Shown: positions 9,614 through 22,747, counted from the stretch's first letter. The stretch is 64,000 bases of DNA from Meandrina meandrites (GCA_963693305.1 OY855906.1:17627661-17691660), one strand, 5' to 3'. Numbers and translations are program-made. Notes: a model not told the origin generated them from the sequence alone.

Positions 9614-12600
9614 TCGACAGTAATAGCTACGAGTCCCATCGATGTAATGGCTGTGGCCAAGTTCAGTCAGAGAGAGTAAAGTTTTTGCAATGTTCAAAAT
9701 GTAAGGCCGTGAAATACTGTAGTCGGGCTTGTCAAAAGAAACACTGGCCAGACCACAAAGTGTTATGCACTGCAATTTCACACCTTGCCAACAAGGTAGA
9801 ACCAAAGGAACTGGACCCTAACAATCACACCTTTGTGAGTCATCTGACACCACAGCAGCAAGCCACAGTAGTGGGATTGGTGGGGAAAAGATGCACTGTT
9901 AAGGGAGAGATTAATCGTCATTCAGTAGATGTACTGTGGGACACAGGGGCCCAGGTTTCGATTATATCTAACGAATTCTTAAAGAGGAATTTCCCTGATG
10001 CTGTTGCTAGGGACATCTCGGAACTACTTAACACTAAACTGAACTTGACTGCTGCCAATGGTAGCGAGATGCCATACATAGGATGGGTTGAGCTGAATTT
10101 TAGACTGTCGTCATGCAACAATGATTTGAAAGTTCCATTTCTTGTTACGGAACAATATTTGGACTCACCGTTGATTGGCTTTAATGTTATTGAGGAGATT
10201 ATTAAAGATAGCAATGAGGATGTTGCGTTGTCCCAAGCTGTCACTGCCAGCTTCATTGATCTTGACAGCCAAACTGCCTCAGTATTTGTGAATTTTATCG
10301 AGAACCTTAATCAAGGGGAACTTTGCTTTATTAAGACCAGCAAGCGTGACATCACCATACCACCTAAGCAGGGCCAAAGGGTCACCTGCAGAGCGAATAC
10401 AGGACCTGTGGGAAGACCTACGCCAGTACTTTTTGAACCGGATGAGACCAACCCATGGCCTAGTGGTTTGGAGGTTTCAGAGACTTTGCTGACTGTAAAG
10501 AAAGGAAAATCAAGTCAAATAGACATTGACATCACCAACAACACCAACCATGACATAGTACTTCGGGGACGAACTTTACTCGGCCGACTACAACTTGTTC
10601 AGTCTGTGACACCAGTTGAAGTTAAACTAAAAGAGTCTGAGAGTAACGACAATGGCACCCTAGAGGAGGTCCAAGAATCAGTGACTACAGAGCCTGCCCA
10701 GTGTCTTGATGAGAAGACAGAAATCCCCACACATATCAAGGACATACACCTGGAAGGCCTGACACCTGCTCAAAAACAGATGGCTTTAAAGTTACTAGCT
10801 GAAGAAGCTGACTCCTTTGCTAAAGATGATAATGATGTTGGATGTATCCCTGACCTTGAACTTGATCTAGATTTAGAGGACCAGACACCTGTACAGAAGA
10901 ATTATATAGCAGTACCCAAACCACTTTACCCGGAGGTGAAAGCCCACATTGAAGATTTGTTAAACCGGAATTTTATCAAGAGATCATCGTCACCATAAAG
11001 CTCTCCGGTCGTCTGTGTGAGAAAAAAAGACCAAAGCTTACGGCTGTGTGTGGATTTTAGAGCACTGAACAAGAAGACACGACCTGACCGACACCCAATA
11101 CCCCGAATACAAGAAACGCTAGATAATCTTGGAGGCAACGCATGGTTTTCCGTCCTTGACCAGGGCAAAGCCTATCATCAAGGGTTCATGAGTCCAAACA
11201 GCCAACCTTTGACAGCTTTTATCACCCCATGGGGCCTCTATGAATGGGTTCGGATACCATTCGGTCTCTCACGAGCACCTGGGGCCTTTCAACGTTTCAT
11301 GGAGAACTGTCTGGGAGACTTAAGAGACACTGTCTGTGTACCCTACCTGGATGACATTATTATATTTAGTGCCACATTTGAGGAACACCTTGAACACACA
11401 CGCAAGGTCCTTCGAAGATTGCGAGAACATGGAGTCAAACTGAAACCTCGGAAGTGTGAATTGTTTAGGAGAAAGGTTAAATTTCTTGGGCGTGTTGTAT
11501 CGGAAGAGGGTTACACGCTGGATCCATCCAGTATCAAACCAGTCCTTGCCCTCAAAGACTCTCCTCCAAAGACAGTAAATGAAGTGCGCAAACTTATGGG
11601 TTTCCTGAACTATTACCGCCGATATGTTAAGAACTTTTCAATAATCGCCAAGCCTATTTATGATCTGGTGAAGACTCTGGGTCAACCACTGCAGGGAGCT
11701 AAGCAGGATAAAACCAAGAGGAGCCATAGTAACAATGGCCAGCTACCGGCAAAACACCCAGTGGAGTGGACAGACATTCATCAATCGGCTCTGGAGACAC
11801 TGATTACCTCGATCACTAGTGTTCCAGTTATGGCCTACCCAGACTTTCAGAAACCCTTTGTCCTTCATACTGATGCTTCAAAGGACGGATTAGGTGCCGT
11901 TTTATACCAGTATCAGAATGACATTCTCCGTGTTGTAGCATATGGATCCCGCAGCCTAACTCCAGCCGAAAAGAATTATCACCTCCATTCTGGGAAGTTG
12001 AAGTTTCTAGCGCTCAAGTGGGCCATTTGCGATCAGTTTCGAGACTATCTCTATTACACACCAAGTTTTAAAGTGTACACTGATAATAATCCACTCACCT
12101 ATGTCTTATCCTCTGCAAAACTAAACGCCACTGGTTTGCGCTGGGTTGGGGAGTTGGCCGATTTCAATTTCACTATCCACTATCGTCCCGGAAAAACCGA
12201 CATTGATGCTGATACCTTATCTCGAATGCCCCTTGATGACACGGCCCACATGGAAACATACACAGAAATAGTACCACAGGATGTGCTCCAGACTGTTGCG
12301 TGTTCAGCAAAATACCAAGACCAAGGCCAAGTGAACTGGGTGTCGGCCCTAACCGGAGACCAAGCTGCCCTACCAAGTGACCCAGTTGGGGCACATCAAC
12401 CCATAGTACCAACAATTGACATAAAGCATGCACAAGCCACTGACCAGGTTGTTCGTCGGGTGAGTGATTTGATTCAGCGTGGCCAACGACCAACAACAGG
12501 GGAGAGGAAACGGGAGTTAAGCGAGACCCAACTTCTACTGCATGAATGGGATAGCCTTTCCTTCGACAGGGATGGCATACTTAGACGGCGTAAAGGAACT

Positions 12601-14409
12601 AGAACCCAAATCATAGTACCCAAGCAGCTTCGTTTACTGGTACTCAAAGAACTCCATGAAAACATGGGTCATCTCGGAGTAGACCGCACACTAGACCTTG
12701 CCAGGGAGCGCTTCTATTGGCCCCATATGCAGAGAGATATTGAACACCACATTGGACATGTCTGTCAATGTGTTAAACAGAAAGCGCCCACGCTTAAGAC
12801 CAGAGCTCCATTAAAACCTATTGTGACCACCTCGCCTTTTGAACTCATCGCCATTGATTTTCTTCATTTGGAAAGGAGTAGTGGAGGGTATGAGTATATC
12901 CTAGTTGTGATGGATCATTTTACACGCTACGCCCAAGCCTATGCCACAAGAAACAAGTCGGCGAAGACAGTTGCCCAAAAGCTCTACAATGACTTTATTC
13001 TTCGGTTTGGTTTTCCCTTAAAGATTCATCACGATCAAGGTGGAGAATTTGAAAACCGCCTCCATAAGGAGCTAGAGAAGCTGTGTGGCATGGAACATTC
13101 TCGCACCACCCCGTATCACCCGCAACGTAACGGTCAAGTGGAGCGATTCAACCGTACGCTTTTGGGAATGCTCCGCACCTTGCCAGAAACCCAGAAATCG
13201 CGTTGGGCAGAACACTTGAACCATGTGGTACACGCTTATAATTGCACAAGGCATGAATCAACTGGCTACTCGCCATTCTTCCTTCTTTTCGGCCGCCACC
13301 CCCGTTTGCCTGTCGACTTAATGTTTGGAATTGAAGGTGAAACCAACCACGAGAATCACTCGCAATATGTAGAAAAGTGGCGGAAAGTAATGACGGAGGC
13401 CTATGAACTAGCAGGCAGAAAGTCCAGGGAAGTCGGCACAAGAGCCAAACATCGTTATGATCGGTTTGTACGAAGTTCGGTGTTGCAACCTGGGGACAGA
13501 GTTCTTGTACGTAATCTAAGCGAACGGGGTGGACCAGGCAAGCTGCGGTCACATTGGGAGGATCGGGTCCACATAGTAGTTAGTCGTAAAGGCGAAGATA
13601 GCCCTGTGTATGAAGTGAAGCCGGAGAGTGGCACTGGTGCAACCAGAATCCTACACAGGAACTTACTACTACCATGTAGTCATCTCCCTATTGAGATTCC
13701 AAGCCCGATTTCCCGCAAGAGAGAAAGTAAAGCTCAGAAGAATAAGCGTGACAATGTCCAACAGACACCCACACCATTGGTTGAAACCATATCAGATGGG
13801 ACAAGTAGTGAGGATGAGTATACAATCGCCCCAATGAATCTCCAGACTGGGCAGACCCTACAGGAGGTGGTTACTGAGGAGCCCCCCAAACCTTCCGTTG
13901 AAGAGACACAGCCTCCAACCACACAGTTAGAAGGCGCAACACCAGACACCAGTTATCAGGGGGAAATAGACAGCGAATGCTCTGTTACAGCAGAAATGGA
14001 AGAAGCCATGTCTGAGAGTGGAGACGAGCACGATCCCTCGATTCTTAATGACAACAGTCAACCAGGCTCTTCTGAACTGGAACCTAGGCCTCAACGACAG
14101 AGACATCCACCAGTCCTTCTGACGTACAACCAACTTGGCAATCCCACATATGAGATTCAAGGTACTACACACTTCATAGCTGCCAACAGTGCATTGGGAA
14201 ATCAGTTACCTCAGTACTGTACTCCCCAGCTTACTTGGAGTGCAGGTGTACCAGCTGTACAACAGTTCCAACTACCTACGTACCAACATGTGTTTCAGAA
14301 TCCAGCGATCTTTGGTTATCCTGGGATGTGCCTGCAGTATACACCAGTGCCCCTACCTGTCTTCCAACCAGTGAATAAGTACCCGATACACCAACCTGTT
14401 GCATACTAA
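9574..14409 (+). CDS. pol: Gypsy Pol polyprotein, one in-frame stop
   Basis: Pol lies in the -1 frame relative to gag and has no ATG of its own. In order: a MYND-type zinc finger (9643-9768); a retropepsin with D-T-G-A at 9940-9951; RT with YLDD at 11344-11355; RNase H with HTDASKDG near 11868; an integrase with HHCC finger (about 12652-12780); and catalytic D, D, E at about 12856, 13033 and 13141. The C-terminal 350 residues are low-complexity and Pro/Gln/Glu-rich. There is no chromodomain that I can see. A TAA at 10996-10998 interrupts the start of RT, where relatives have an aromatic residue, so this copy should not make full Pol. Confidence 0.92.
9643..9768 (+). other. MYND-type zinc finger at start of Pol
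   Basis: The spacing C-x2-C, then C-x2-C-x4-Y-C-x3-C, then W-x2-H-x3-C (core [18 protein letters not shown]) fits the MYND fold, normally a protein-interaction zinc finger in chromatin regulators. It sits between the frameshift site and the protease. It could act as a second nucleocapsid-like module or a host-protein adaptor; this is inference. Confidence 0.8.
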
Positions 14410-14800
14410 CCAAGGAGTGATCTGATGCAAGTACCTGTATGAACTCTGGGCATGTGCCAGTGCCTAGTCTTGTGAACTAAAGTAACTCTTGCTAATAAGT
14501 TTGTTAAAAAAAAAAAACCAAGCACTTAGATTTCCGTTAGATCCCTCGTGTTAGAAATCAGTACTTTAAAATGATACAGAGTGTATCCTATGGACGGGAG
14601 ATGTTACCGTAGAATTTTGTTGCTGCAGCCTTTTATGAGAGAGTTATAAGTCAGGATCCTACCGAGTAGTTTAGTTGTAAACGATGTGTAATTTTCAGTG
14701 ACATTTTCCTTATGGGGGTGAAACCTTTCAAAGTGTGTTATTTCACATATGCAGTTTATGTGCAAGTGTCAGGGACGACACTTTCCTTGGAGGGGAAGTA
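14410..14800 (+). other. Gypsy 3' untranslated region and polypurine tract
   Basis: Non-coding segment between pol stop and 3' LTR, with an A-run at about 14507-14518. The last bases, GGAGGGGAAG just before 14800, form the purine tract that primes plus-strand synthesis. Confidence 0.7.
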
Positions 14801-14981
14801 TGTTAGGAGACAGTTTAACCGGAAGTGTAAAGCCATGAGATGTAACGGAAGTGCGTGACATCCGGGATAATTGTACACGAGGGAAAAACGTTCGAAAAAC
14901 GTAGTGAAATCATGTATGAGTTGAGCGACTAAATACAATGTTTTTAAAGTGCTATTGTGGTGTTGTGGAACCCGGGTAACA
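14801..14981 (+). repeat. 3' LTR
   Basis: 181 bp, 180 of 181 bases equal to the 5' LTR (A in place of G near 14946). CTGC follows at 14982-14985. Confidence 0.95.
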
Positions 14982-14985
14982 CTGC

Positions 14986-16018
14986 TAGTCCTTTCTCCGT
15001 GGGCTTTGCTCTGGGTTCTCCGGTAGCGTGCTCTATGGAGCTGTGTTTATACGAGGGAAACTGATAAGCACAAAGAACCGAAAGACTAGCTCGAGGCGAT
15101 AGCCTGGAGCAACTCTAGTTTCTCGAGTGCTTTGCAGACCTACAAAGTGAACCCATAACTCAATAGTACGGTTGGCGACATTTATCTGATTAGTTAATTG
15201 CCTATAGTTTATAAGTTAACATCAACACGTTAGAGTAAAAGAGGTCCTTTTTAGTGGTGTATTCTTTTAAATAGGTGGAATGTTTCCTAACATATCTTAA
15301 CATATCACCACGAAACCCTTTCTGAGGTATATACACAACAACTATTTAAACTGAATTGGAAAACTTTCGGTCGCGAAAGCGAAGAAAAATGGCCACAGTT
15401 TCGAGTAGTTTCAGAAAAAAATAGAAAACTTCCAGGTGTACTAAACAGAAATCTACTTTTCAAAAAGCGGCAGTCAAAAGTCAAAAGTCGAACAAGACAA
15501 CCGAAACTTGGCTCAGGGCGTACTTGCAATTGAAGTGTGTGGAGACGAGTGGGCCGACAGCAACAAACAATAATGTCCTCACCATTCGCTGCTAAGAGAA
15601 AACTTCCGAGCCCTTTGATGTTACGGGTGCGAGTCATAAGTTTCAAACTGTAGAGCATTTTCATACCAGGGTTGTGTGGATCACATTTAAGGCGAGCCTC
15701 AGTAAGCTTGTATACAGGTATTCCAATTAACGTTGTCGGATTAAAGCTTCAAGGCTATGCGACAAGACCGAATGGTGGACTGGGTATTTACTGAAATTTT
15801 GCATATCCGAGTGTAGAAGAAATCTAAAAGTTGAATTGTTGGCGTGATGTATTTTTTTCCTTTTCGTGAGACCTGTTTTTGTTTTAGTATCTCTTCTTTC
15901 ATTACTACGTGGTTTGGAAAATTCTTCTAAAAGTTAGTGTGGCTAAAAATACCTTTTCTTCACGTCTAAAGAGAAAGAAAAAGTAAAACGTCTCGTTTGT
16001 TATATCGCTATATCTCAT
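14986..16018. repeat. End of unit 1 and start of unit 2 leader
   Basis: 14986-15345 continues the unit tail and matches 40930-41290. From about 15350 the leader of unit 2 begins and matches 230-776, ending at TATCTCAT just before the array insertion. It lacks the first 230 bases of the unit-1 leader. The 119-codon minus-strand frame at 15305-15664 spans this junction and has no domain. Confidence 0.7.
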
Positions 16019-16560
16019 TAGTAGAATTCTACTAGTACACTAATGCAAATGCTGCAATGTGATTGGCTCAGCTATTGAACACTATCAGCCATTAGTGTGC
16101 AGTTGCCGAAGGTCGTCCACAAAATGCGACGTTTTTAACGCCCGAGAAGACAAAAAGAAGGACATTAGCGGTTTCTTGACTTTAAAAGCTTGAAATTATT
16201 GAAAAACGGGTGCACGCGCGTAAACAACTGCAAATTTACCAAGGACAATTCAATGCGTGCGATTTCGTTAAACCGTTAAGTTCGATAATGCGTAGGAAAA
16301 TAACTAGAAACCATTATTTGCGTTTATTTCAGTCAGAATTCTACTAAAACAATTAGATTATTCGCTCTCAATTTCTATGAGGTGATAGTTGATTCGGCCT
16401 GCGGCCTCATCAACTATCACCTCATAGAAATCTCGAGCTCATAATCTAATTGTTAATTAACCGCGCGGCCATGGGCCGAGCGCGGTTCTTGCTTTACACG
16501 GGATTTATTTTTTTTAACCGCGCGGCCATGGGCCGAGCGCGGTTCTTGCTTTACACGGGA
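16019..16560. other. Left flank of the tandem array
   Basis: Starts with the palindrome TAGTAGAATTCTACTA and holds CACTAATG and CATTAGTG as an inverted pair. It then has a long foldback (listed separately) and two copies of a GC-rich hairpin module. No gene seen. Confidence 0.5.
16350..16452. repeat. 103-bp foldback
   Basis: Arms CAATTAGATTAT and ATAATCTAATTG bound an inner pair TTTCTATGAGGTGATAGTTG and its complement around a GGCCTGCGGCC centre. The RNA or single strand would form a near-continuous hairpin. It lies immediately before the first GC-rich module of the array. Confidence 0.8.
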
Positions 16561-16562
16561 TT
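16457..16562. repeat. Two GC-rich hairpin modules in tandem
   Basis: AACCGCGCGGCCATGGGCC followed by GAGCGCGGTTCTTGCTTTA occurs twice here. It occurs again at about 20408 and 24283, inside the array at the place where other monomers have the TATAAGCGCGGTTTTAAG hairpin. The 78-codon frame across it is a repeat shadow. Confidence 0.8.
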
Positions 16563-19502
16563 TATTAACCGCGGGTTTTATGGAAGCGTTGGAATCGAAG
16601 CGAATATTGAATACACTAAAAAAGGTATTACGTCATTATGGAATGCGCTGATGTTGCAGTTTTCACTTTCACTACGTGACAAATAAGATTGTGTTTTCTT
16701 TGGAAGTTTGTTTCGCCAGAAGCAACGGTCATTGATTTATTTGCAATTTTGCGAGTATTTCTTGTGAGTTTAGGCAATTGGAGTGAATTATTTGGCTGTG
16801 TCATTAGAGCGAGATCAGATATTTGAAGGAAAATGAAATATTTGCTAAGGTAAACAATTGAGCATGCCCATGCTTGCAGGGGTTACGTCATTAGTAGGGA
16901 AAAACCACCTAGCTAAAGATAGCTGAAAATAACGTAAACCACTGATTTTGTGACTCGCGTGACTACTTTACTTGTTCGCCAAAAGCTGTTGAAATATGAA
17001 TGTACGGAAAATGTTGCGGATATTGTTTTCTTTATTGTGTAGAAAGTATCTTTTCTTTTGGTTTTATCGAAGCGTTCGATTCAAAGCGAATGTTGAATAC
17101 ACTGAAAAAGGTATTACGTCAGCCATGGAATGCGCTGATGTTGGAGGTTTCACTTTCGTTACGTGACAAATAACATTGTGTTTCATTTGCATGTTTATGT
17201 CGGCAGAAGCGACGGCCATTAATTTAATTTGTTTCCTCTTCTGCGAGTATTTCTTGTGGGTTTAGGCAATCGAAGTGAATTCTTTGGCTATTTCCTTGAA
17301 GTGAGTTCAAATATTTGAATATGAAATAAAATATTTGCTTAAGTAAACAATTGAGCGTGCCCGAACGTGCAGGGGTTACGTCATAAGAAGGGAAAAACCC
17401 CCAAGCTAACTGAAGCTATCCGGGGACAACGTAACCCTCGGATTGTGTGACTAACGTGACTACTTTGCTAGTCCTTTACTCATAATGCAAACAGATTAAA
17501 TTTAACCGTAGCTTTTGCGAAAGAAAGCTGTTAATTAGCCAAAAATATAAGCGCGGTTTTAAGTTGCTATAGCAACTTCTTGTTTTTCGTATTTTTGTCG
17601 GTGACCAGACCCAAACCTCCACTCGGCCAAATCGTGATTGGGGCTTTGAAATCACGCAACCTATGATATTTATTCGCCAAAAGCTGTTGAAACATGAATG
17701 TACGGAAAATGTTGCGGATATTGTTTTCTTTATTGTGTATAAAGTATATTTTCTTTAGGTTTTATCGAAGCGTTCGATTCAAAGCGAATGTTGAATACAC
17801 TGAAAAAGGTATTACGTCAGCCATGGAATGCGCTGATGTTGCAGGTTTCACTTTTGTTACGTGACAAATAACATTGTGTTTCATTTGCATGTTTATGTCG
17901 GCAGAAGCGACGGTCATTAATTTACTTTGTTTCCTCTTCTGCGAGTATTTCTTGTGGGTTTAGGCAATCGAAGTGAATTCTTTGGCTATTTCCTTGAAGT
18001 GAGTTCAAATATTTGAAAGGAAATGAAATATTTGCTTAAGTAAACAATTGAGCGTGCCCGAACGTGCAGGGGTTACGTCATTAGAAGGGAAAAACCCCCA
18101 AGCTAAAGATAGCCGGCCACAACGTAAACCTCGGATTGTGTGACTAACGTGACTACTTTGCTAGTCCTTTACTCATAATGCAAACGGATTAAATTTAACC
18201 GTGACTTTTGAGAATGAAAGCTGTTAATTAGCGAAAAATATAAGCGCGGTTTTAAGTTGCTATAGCAACTTCTTGTTTTTTGTCGGTGACTAGACCCAAA
18301 CTTCCACTCGAACAAATGGCGATCGGGACTTCGGATCACGCAACCTGGGATGTTTATTCGCCAAAAGCTGTTGAAACATGAATGTACGGGAAATGTTACG
18401 GATATTGTTTTCTTTATTGTGTATAAAGTATATTTTCTTTTGGTTTTATCGAAGCGTTCGATTCAAAGCGAATGTTGAATACACTGAAAAAGGTATTACG
18501 TCAACCATGGAATGCGCTGATGTTGCAGGTTTCACTTTCGTTAGGTGACAAATAACATTGTGTTACATTTGCATGTTTCAGGTCGGTAGAAGCGACGGTC
18601 ATTAATTTAATTTGTTTCCTCTTCTGCGAGTATTTCTTGTGGGTTTAGGCAATCGAAGTGAATTCTTTGGCTATTTCCTTGAAGTGAGTTCAAATATTTG
18701 AAAGGAAATGAAATATTTGCTTAAGTAAACAATTGAGCGTGCCCGAACGTGCAGGGGTTACGTCATTCGAAGGGAAAAACCCCAAGCTAAAGATAGCCGG
18801 GGATAACGTAAGCCTTGGATTGTGTGACTCGCGTGACTACTTTGCTAGTCCTTTACTCATGATGCAAACAGATTAAATTTAACCGTGACTTTTGAGAAAG
18901 AAAGCTGTTAATTAGCCAAAAATATAAGCGCGGTTTTAAGTTGCTATAGCAACTTCTTGTTATTTTTTTTTTGTCGGTGACCAGACGCAAACCTCCACTC
19001 GGCCAAATCGTGATGGGGACTGAATCACGCAACCTGTGATGTTTATTCGCCAAAAGCTGTTGAAACATGAATGTACGGAAAATGTTGCGGATATTGTTTT
19101 CTTTATTGTGCATAAAGTATATTTTCTTTTGGTTTTATCGAAGCGTTCGACTCAAAGCGAATGTTGAATACACTGAAAAAGGTATTACGTCAGACATGGA
19201 ATGCGCTGATGTTGCAGGTTTCACTTTCGTTACGTGACAAATAACATTGTGTTCATTTGCATGTTTATGTCGGCAGAAGCGACGGTCATTAATTTAATTT
19301 GTTTCCTCTTCTGCGAGTATTTCTTGTGGGTTTAGGCAATCGAAATAAATTCTTTGGCTATTTCCTTGAAGTGAGCTCAAATATTTGAAAGGAAATGAAA
19401 TATTTGCTTAAGTAAACAATTGAGCGTGCCCGAACGTGCAGGGGTTACGTCATTAGATGGGAAAACCCCCCAAGCTAAAGATAGCCGGGGACAACGTAAC
19501 CT

Positions 19503-19617
19503 CATAATAATAATCTTTTATTAGGAAGCCTTCATTCACTATACAGTGGTTTTCAGAAAGGTCCTAACTAAGATTAAAAATACTTAATAAGACTATATAC
19601 AATAAAACGAAAAAATA
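19503..19617 (-). mobile_element. LINE 3' tail, antisense
   Basis: A 115-bp insert absent from the other monomers. On the minus strand it ends in AATAAAAGATTATTATTATG, a polyadenylation-like signal and short ATT tail. ACCTC-like text flanks both ends. Confidence 0.65.
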
Positions 19618-21009
19618 CCTCGGATTGTGTGACTAACGTGACTACTTTGCTTGTTCTTTACTCATAATGCAAACAGATTAAATTTAACCGTGACTTTTGA
19701 AAAAGAAAGCTGTTAATTAGCCAAAACTATAAGCGCGGTTTTAAGTTGCTATAGCAACTTCTTGTTATTTTTTTTTTTGTCGGTGACCAGACGCAAACCT
19801 CCACTCGGCCAAATCGTGATCGGGACTGAATCACGCAACCTGTGATGTTTATTCGCCAAAAGCTGTTGAAACATGAATGTACGGAAAATGTTGCGGATAT
19901 TGTTTTCTTTATTATGTATACAGTATATTTTCTTTTGGTTTTATTGAAGCGTTCGATTCAAAGCGAATGTTGAATACACTGAAAAAGGTATTACGTCAGC
20001 CATGGAATGCGCTGATGTTGCAGGTTTCACTTTCGTTACGTGACAAATAACATTGTGTTTCATTTGCATGTTTATGTCGGCAGAAGCGACGGTCATTAAT
20101 TTAATTTGTTTCCTCTTCTGCGAGTATTTCTTGTGGGTTTAGGCAATCGAAGTGAATTCTTTGGCTATTTCCTTGAAGTGAGTTCAAATATTTGAAAGGA
20201 AATAAAATATTTGCTTAAGTAAACAATTGAGCCTGCCCGAACGTGCTGGGGTTACGTCATTAGAAGGGAAAAACCCCCAAGCTAAAGATAGCCGGGCACA
20301 ACATAAACCTCGGATTGTGTGACTAACGTGACTACTTTGCTAGTCCTTTACTCATAATGCAAACAGATTAAATTTAACCATGACTTTTGAGAAAGAAAGC
20401 TGTTTATTAACCGCGCGGCCATGGGCCGAGCGCGGTTCTTGCTTTACACGGGATTTATTTTTTTTTTTCGTTTTTTTGTCGGTGACCAGACCCAAACCTC
20501 CACTCGGCCAAATCGTGATTGGGGCTTTGAAATCACGCAACCTATGATGTTTATTCGCCAAAAGCTGTTGAAACATTAATGTACCGAAAATGTTGCGGAT
20601 ATTGTTTTCTTTATTGTGTATAAAGTATATTTTCTTTTGGTTTTATCGAAGCGTTGGATTGAAAGCGAATGTTGAATACGCTGAAAAAAGGTATTACATC
20701 AGCCATGGAATGCGCTGATGTTGCAGGTTTCACTTTCATTACGTGACAAATAACATTGTGTTTTATTTGCATGTTTATGTTGGCAGAAGCGACGGTCATT
20801 AATTTAATTTGTTTCCTCTTCTGCGAGTATTTCTTGTGGGTTTAGGCAATCGAAGTGAATTCTTTGGCTGTTTCATCGAAGTGAGTTCAAAGATTTGAAA
20901 GGAAATGAAATATTTGCTAAAGTAAATAATTGAGCGTGCCCGAACGTGTAGGGGTTACGTCATTAGAAGGGAAAAACCCCTAAGCTAAAGATAGCCGGGG
21001 ACAACTTAA

Positions 21010-22747
21010 ACACGAAGACGCGCTATAAAAGGAGAGGTACCTAAGGTACCTCCAAATCATTTGTCAATCAACCTCGCCAGCATACAGACATGAAAGAATC
21101 ACACCGTAACTCGCTATATACATTTTCTGCAAAGTTTGATATCCATAAAATTATTTAAGAACAAATTGGAAAAATATATACTTAGTTTCTATCTTTTCAG
21201 TTCTCTGTTGAAATATTCCTCTCAGTTTGCGCGGCAAAACACCGGGAAAAAGTCCGAGCGCTTTCAAAATTAAAACGGTTACTTCAGTCTGCTACTTCAC
21301 AAGTATAATCATGTGTGGATTGCTTTTCCCGTTGTTGATTTGAAAATGTTAGGCATATAATATTTTCGCGAAAACAAACCCACTTGCCATCAAAAATTCT
21401 AACTCTCATTTGAATTCTATAATCGTTCAGTTGAATTCAAATAAACGGCAGAAAGTAAGCCCGGGTAAGAAAGAAACTTGACTCTTTTGATTCATGCAGT
21501 TTCTTCAGATGTCTGGATATCTAACACCTTTGAACTTCAAATGTTTTGAGATAGCAAATAAATCCGAACTTCAAAGTAAAGTTGCAGCGAATCTGTTTTA
21601 CTCTACTCCCAGGAGCAAGCGAAACGATACTGGGATATTTAGAAAGACCTTATGAACTGTGAAGCGATATGCGGGTAAAATCTTCTCCAGACAATCGGGC
21701 ATAAAATTTCAGTGAACACTTTTCAGAATGAAATCGAAATGATTTGTGTTACTGTACCTCGATCGCGTATCTAGAAATCCACCTCAATGAAACGTCCTGG
21801 TGCAATTCAGGTGTTAGACAGTCGATACAAAGGTTTTCGTTGAGTCGATATAGCATGTCCGACGATTTGCAAATGTCATGCAGTAGTAGTAGAGCGCACA
21901 TTCAACAGACAAACGTTCACTATATATGCATCATCACTTTTATTAGGTGCTGCACGGTGTCGTTAGACCAAACAAATAATGCACCAAGGTTTTTCTTGAA
22001 TAAATGAGTCCAATGACAGTGACTTTCTCTCCATGGGCTAAACAAAACCCGGTCCAAAGTCAAATGATATTCCCTCACATGAGCTTCGGGTTCGTGTGCC
22101 GCCGATCCGCGGCCGTACGCATGATGCACAAGAAGGCATAGTTCGGGTTTTCTCTCTGAAGAATTGGCCAAAAACGCATCACGTAGCAAAGCCGAATTAA
22201 CAGTAAACTTGAAACTTAAAGGACAAGTGTTAGCGATGAACGAAAAGCGGTTCGATCCAAGACAGAAGGTGACTTTCAAATGATGGCGCAACGTCCGCCA
22301 TGAAACAAAGAGTTGCCTTTTAGCAAAGGATTTACTTCGATTAACCATTAAACCACAAACTGAGCATGCTACGATAAGAAAGGCCACAAGCCATTCATTT
22401 TGAAGGCTCAAAAAGGTGCATTGCAGCTGAGAGGAGTCTGTGCGCCATTCTGCAGCATCTCACTATTGGGGGAACCGTTACGGGCGCGAAATTCAAATTT
22501 TGCAAGCCAAAATCTTAGTTGTTAGCTACGAAACATCAATTGCTGGTGTTGGTTTGGATCCATTTCATGAAAATGAGTCTTTTGAAGTAAAATAAAAGAT
22601 CCCAAGGTAGGGTTCAACTTTTATTTTGGATCAACGACTTTTCCCTTCCTTGCTCGCATGGTCCGCCATATTTGATTAAACCACTGAAACAGGGATTTCG
22701 TGACAAAGAGGGGGAGGAGCTATTCCTTTTATAGGGCGTCTTCGTGT
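21010..22747. mobile_element. 1.74-kb TTAA transposon with TATA-bearing TIRs
   Basis: Inserted in one array monomer whose empty form is at about 25570. TTAA flanks it (21006-21009 and 22748-22751). The inverted ends read ACACGAAGACGC, one variable base, then CTATAAAAGGA. TTAA duplication fits piggyBac or Kolobok elements, but no transposase is visible, so it would be non-autonomous. Each end carries a consensus TATA box pointing inward. GGTACCTAAGGTACC follows the left end. Confidence 0.85.
21920..22411 (-). CDS. Hypothetical 163-residue protein with possible signal peptide
   Basis: Lies inside the TTAA element, about 300 bases downstream of the right-end TATA box (near 22725, reading leftward). 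The N-terminus has a hydrophobic stretch, WLVAFLIVACSVCGLMV, that could be a signal peptide or anchor. The rest is rich in His, Cys and Leu. I recognise no family. The frame could be chance or a captured host fragment. Confidence 0.35.
   Translation of the reverse strand: MSLQNEWLVAFLIVACSVCGLMVNRSKSFAKRQLFVSWRTLRHHLKVTFCLGSNRFSFIANTCPLSFKFTVNSALLRDAFLANSSERKPELCLLVHHAYGRGSAAHEPEAHVREYHLTLDRVLFSPWRESHCHWTHLFKKNLGALFVWSNDTVQHLIKVMMHI

Larger units (their letters stand above)
7724..14985 (+). mobile_element. Ty3/Gypsy LTR retrotransposon, nearly intact
   Basis: A complete element of 7254 bp (7728-14981) flanked by a 4-bp CTGC duplication (7724-7727 and 14982-14985). It has two 181-bp LTRs, a primer site, gag, a -1 frameshift site, pol in the order protease, RT, RNase H, integrase, and a purine tract. 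The integrase lies after RNase H, which separates Ty3/Gypsy from Ty1/Copia. No env-like frame follows pol. The uninterrupted site is in unit 2 near 40925, so it inserted after that duplication. The LTRs differ at one base, so insertion was recent. Confidence 0.95.
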
